Assembly: GCF_023213175.1 (NCBI RefSeq)
Contig: NZ_CP093312.1
Location: forward strand, 744,001 to 808,000
Length of the DNA stretch: 64,000 bases
Source of the DNA: Sulfurovum sp. XGS-02
GTDB lineage: Bacteria; Campylobacterota; Campylobacteria; Campylobacterales; Sulfurovaceae
Direction of reading: 5' to 3'
Positions within the stretch are counted from its first letter, which is position 1. Each line of letters opens with the position of its first letter. Positions 61,731 through 64,000 of this stretch are shown one piece after another. The notes under the pieces were generated by a model, which was not told the DNA's origin, ran no database searches, and saw only the letters and a list, made by a program, of their open reading frames with translations. The position numbers and the translations under genes were made by a program.

Positions 61731-62438
61731 ATGTTGCAATCATACTTTGATGAGAATTTTGTACAGCTTCCCCGAGGCTCTTTTCTTATGGGTTCTGATG
61801 ATCCACTGGCCAAAGAGAGAGAAAAACCTCTGCATGAAGTACATATCAACTATGATATCGCTATGGCCAAGCGACCGGTGACGGTGGAAGAGTATATGCT
61901 CTTTGCACAGGCTACAGGAGCAGAAGTGCCTGAAGAGAGACATGAACATCTTGGGGTGGATGTACCCGTACGGCGTGTACGTTATCATGATGCCAAGGCG
62001 TATTGTGCATGGAAAACGCAAAGAGAGGGTGTGACCTACCGTCTTCCTACCGAAGCTGAATGGGAATATGCCTGTCGGGCCGGAAGTACCGGTAAGTTTT
62101 GTTTTGGGGATGATGAGGGTGAATTTGGTGCGTATGCCTGGTATGCGAACAACGCTGAAGGTGTGACCCATAATGTCGGTACCAAAAGACCCAATGCATG
62201 GGGATTGTACGATATGCACGGAAATGTATGGGAGTGGTGTGCAGACTGGTACAGTGAAACCTATGACAATACACCTACGGACGGATCAGCCTATAAAGTA
62301 CCCAATGAGAAGGGTAGAGTCCTGCGTGGAGGTTCCTGGAACGGGAGTGCTGAGAACAGCCGCTGTGCTTCACGTATCAATCTGGGTTCCGGCGGTCGCA
62401 ACTATTTTATAGGATTTCGTGTACTGATAGAACTATAG
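61731..62438 (+). CDS. SUMF1/FGE-sulfatase-domain protein
   Basis: A 235-residue single-domain protein: FVQLPRGSFLMGSDDPLAKEREKPLHEV, YRLPTEAEWEYACRAGSTG, WGLYDMHGNVWEWCADWY, GRVLRGGSWNGSAENSRCASRIN and FIGFRVL are classic FGE-fold motifs. The catalytic Cys pair of aerobic formylglycine-generating enzyme is not present (only SRCASR), so it is unlikely to activate sulfatases; no sulfatase gene is nearby. No signal peptide. It starts 1 bp after polA. Confidence 0.85.
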   Translation: MLQSYFDENFVQLPRGSFLMGSDDPLAKEREKPLHEVHINYDIAMAKRPVTVEEYMLFAQATGAEVPEERHEHLGVDVPVRRVRYHDAKAYCAWKTQREGVTYRLPTEAEWEYACRAGSTGKFCFGDDEGEFGAYAWYANNAEGVTHNVGTKRPNAWGLYDMHGNVWEWCADWYSETYDNTPTDGSAYKVPNEKGRVLRGGSWNGSAENSRCASRINLGSGGRNYFIGFRVLIEL

Positions 62439-62516
62439 TTTCGTTCTCTAATGCAACAATAATCAAATAATAAGAGTAAAATTATATTAATTAACAAATG
62501 GTTAACATACATCCGT

Positions 62517-62522
62517 TATAAT
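62517..62522 (+). promoter_or_regulatory. -10 box for ccsBA
   Basis: TATAAT, 32 bp before the ATG at 62555. Confidence 0.5.
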
Positions 62523-62554
62523 CCTTTTACTTAATTGACAAGGGGATATGAGAG

Positions 62555-64000
62555 ATGAAGTATATTTTTTCCATGAAGATGGCTGTGTTTGTGTTGTTTG
62601 CTTTTGGTGCGCTGATCGGTATAGCAACATTTATTGAAAATGATTACGGCACGCAAACGGCTAAGGCGCTGATCTATAAAACGCAATGGTTCGAAGTCTT
62701 CTTGGGCTATTTTATTGCTATCCTCATCTACAATATCATCAAATACAAAAGTTATAAAACAAAACCCGCTGTTTTTCTTTTTCACTTCTCTTTCCTCGTG
62801 ATTGCACTGGGTGCAGTTGTCACACGTTACATAGGTTATGAAGGTATCATGCATATACGTGAAGGCGAATCAAGCCATACTATGGTTTCAGATGCAAAGG
62901 TTCTGCAGCTTCATGCCACAGAGGGTAAGAAGAGCGCTACACTTGAAAAAGAGCTTTACTTCTCGACGATGACCGAGAATAGTGTAAACCAGAGTCTCAT
63001 GGTCGGAGATAAAGAAGTAAAAGTTGAACTGCTCAAGTATTTACCGACAGCACAGGAAAAAGCGGTGCCGTCTGAAAAAGGGAAAAAGCTTTTAGAACTG
63101 AAGATCTCAACAGGCCAAAAAGGTGAGATCTACTATATCGCCAAAGGCGAGAGAAAAGATTTCGGCGGTTTTTATCTGGGGTATGATATCGAGCCAACAA
63201 CCGATAAACCAACATTCCTTATCAAGGAAGATGGTGCAGGATATAAAGTTGAGTTCCCGTTTACACTCCAAACACTCAATATGAACGATAGAAGTTCAGG
63301 TGAATTAAAAGCAGGTGAAAATGAGTTCAAGAACAGAATGCTCTACCGATTTGGATCTAATGCGATAGTTTTAAAAGATGTACATGAAAAAGCGATCGTA
63401 AAGTTGGAGTCTCATGATCTTAAAACACAAAAAGGTCAGGCAGAGTATATGCAATGGAAAGTCAGTGTCGGAGATGACAGCAAGATCATTACCACACGCC
63501 CATATCAAGGAAAAATGGGAAAAATAAAGCAGATGGATCTCAATGGTGTACATATCGATATGCGTGTTGGAGCAAAATTGATCGACTTGCCGTTCTCTAT
63601 CAAGCTGGAGAACTTCGATCTAGAACGTTATCCGGGTTCTATGACGCCTGCATCATATTCAAGTGACGTCGTACTGATCGACAAAGAACAAAATATCAAT
63701 ATGCCCTATAAGATCTATATGAACCACGTGCTTGACCATAGAAACTACCGCTTCTTCCAGTCCTCCTATGACCAGGATGAAAAAGGTACCGTACTTTCGG
63801 TGAACCATGACCCAGGAACTCTGCCTACCTATATCGGATATATCTTACTCACGATCGGAATGATATGGTCACTCTTTACACCTAGCGGAAGATTTCAAAA
63901 GCTTCTTAAGGGAGCAAGAAAACTACAGACATCTGCAGCAGCAGTAGCTTTTGTGGCACTGTTGGCACTGAACCCGCAACAGCTGAATGCCGCATCACCG
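62555..64000 (+). CDS. ccsBA: Cytochrome c biogenesis protein CcsBA, N-terminal (ResB) part
   Basis: An open frame to the window edge, 482 codons present. Four ResB-type hydrophobic segments: MKMAVFVLFAFGALIGIATFIE, WFEVFLGYFIAILIYNII, AVFLFHFSFLVIALGAVVTRY, and later YIGYILLTIGMIWSLF after a large periplasmic loop with MNHVLDHRNYRFFQSSYDQDE and VNHDPGTLPTY. The CcsA haem-handling half would follow beyond 64000, giving the fused CcsBA known in Campylobacterota. It transports haem and attaches it to c-type apocytochromes. AAGGGG before the ATG. Confidence 0.9.
   Translation, partial: MKYIFSMKMAVFVLFAFGALIGIATFIENDYGTQTAKALIYKTQWFEVFLGYFIAILIYNIIKYKSYKTKPAVFLFHFSFLVIALGAVVTRYIGYEGIMHIREGESSHTMVSDAKVLQLHATEGKKSATLEKELYFSTMTENSVNQSLMVGDKEVKVELLKYLPTAQEKAVPSEKGKKLLELKISTGQKGEIYYIAKGERKDFGGFYLGYDIEPTTDKPTFLIKEDGAGYKVEFPFTLQTLNMNDRSSGELKAGENEFKNRMLYRFGSNAIVLKDVHEKAIVKLESHDLKTQKGQAEYMQWKVSVGDDSKIITTRPYQGKMGKIKQMDLNGVHIDMRVGAKLIDLPFSIKLENFDLERYPGSMTPASYSSDVVLIDKEQNINMPYKIYMNHVLDHRNYRFFQSSYDQDEKGTVLSVNHDPGTLPTYIGYILLTIGMIWSLFTPSGRFQKLLKGARKLQTSAAAVAFVALLALNPQQLNAASP

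Noticed and set aside
1-64000. CRISPR array, prophage or insertion sequence
   Set aside because: No regular direct repeats, integrase, transposase or phage structural genes were seen in the whole window.

Overview
The window looks like chromosome from a Campylobacterota (epsilonproteobacterial) chemolithoautotroph, most likely close to Sulfurovum or Sulfurimonas. The basis is gene content: a DabA/DabB inorganic-carbon uptake operon beside a five-gene pyruvate:ferredoxin oxidoreductase of the type used in the reductive TCA cycle, a ResB-first CcsBA cytochrome c assembly gene, a group III truncated haemoglobin, haemerythrin, stand-alone PAS and Cache sensors, a PutA without an evident DNA-binding domain, and moderately AT-rich DNA with AAGGAG-type ribosome binding sites. 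I see no tRNA, rRNA, insertion sequence, prophage or CRISPR array; this is ordinary chromosome with several accessory patches.

Layout. 0-4.3 kb: small genes for oxygen/NO handling and protein turnover (FtsH-like protein with a broken zinc site, haemerythrin, divergent ClpS, truncated haemoglobin, receiver-like protein, small Cys-rich proteins). 4.3-15 kb: dabA, a third membrane gene and dabB run leftward; across a 729-bp AT-rich gap porDEABG runs rightward, followed by a G3E GTPase. 15-29 kb: a mixed set of short units (lipoprotein, TRIC channel, pirin, MdaB-like reductase, amine oxidase, LRR protein, esterase, YchJ, tandem Cache protein, haem-binding protein, iron alcohol dehydrogenase, cation exchanger, patatin, cupin). 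29-32 kb: acetolactate-synthase-like enzyme plus aldehyde dehydrogenase. 32.3-37.5 kb: an operon of M42-like peptidase, DTGA-type protease-fold protein, RimK ATP-grasp ligase, AstE-like deacylase, PPK2 and CorA. 37.6-46.5 kb: all genes for making proline (proB, proC, proA, with ppnP inserted) directly downstream of the genes for importing and oxidising it (putA, putP), with a divergent MerR regulator. 46.6-52.5 kb: nitroreductase, PEBP, CutA, tyrosine phosphatase, RlmH, DksA-like protein, membrane protein, DusB, TauE. 52.5-56.1 kb: a signalling operon (PAS, roadblock-like, SixA-like phosphatase, GAF/degenerate kinase) preceded by what reads as a cyclic-di-GMP-I (GEMM) riboswitch. 56.2-64 kb: uvrA, polA, a SUMF1-domain protein, and the start of ccsBA, which runs off the right edge.

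Most notable: (1) the probable c-di-GMP riboswitch in front of the PAS/roadblock/SixA/pseudo-kinase operon, which may be an undescribed signalling module; (2) two genes, the truncated haemoglobin and SixA, whose conserved N-termini extend past any ATG/GTG/TTG to ATA and ATC codons, each 6 nt after a strong Shine-Dalgarno; (3) the RimK/protease/AstE/M42 operon, a candidate peptide-modification pathway; (4) opposing proline pathways on one strand under one regulatory region; (5) several paralogues with lost key residues (FtsH-like, ClpS, Ca2+/cation exchanger, GAF/HATPase). Every function is read from motifs by eye; no database search was run.
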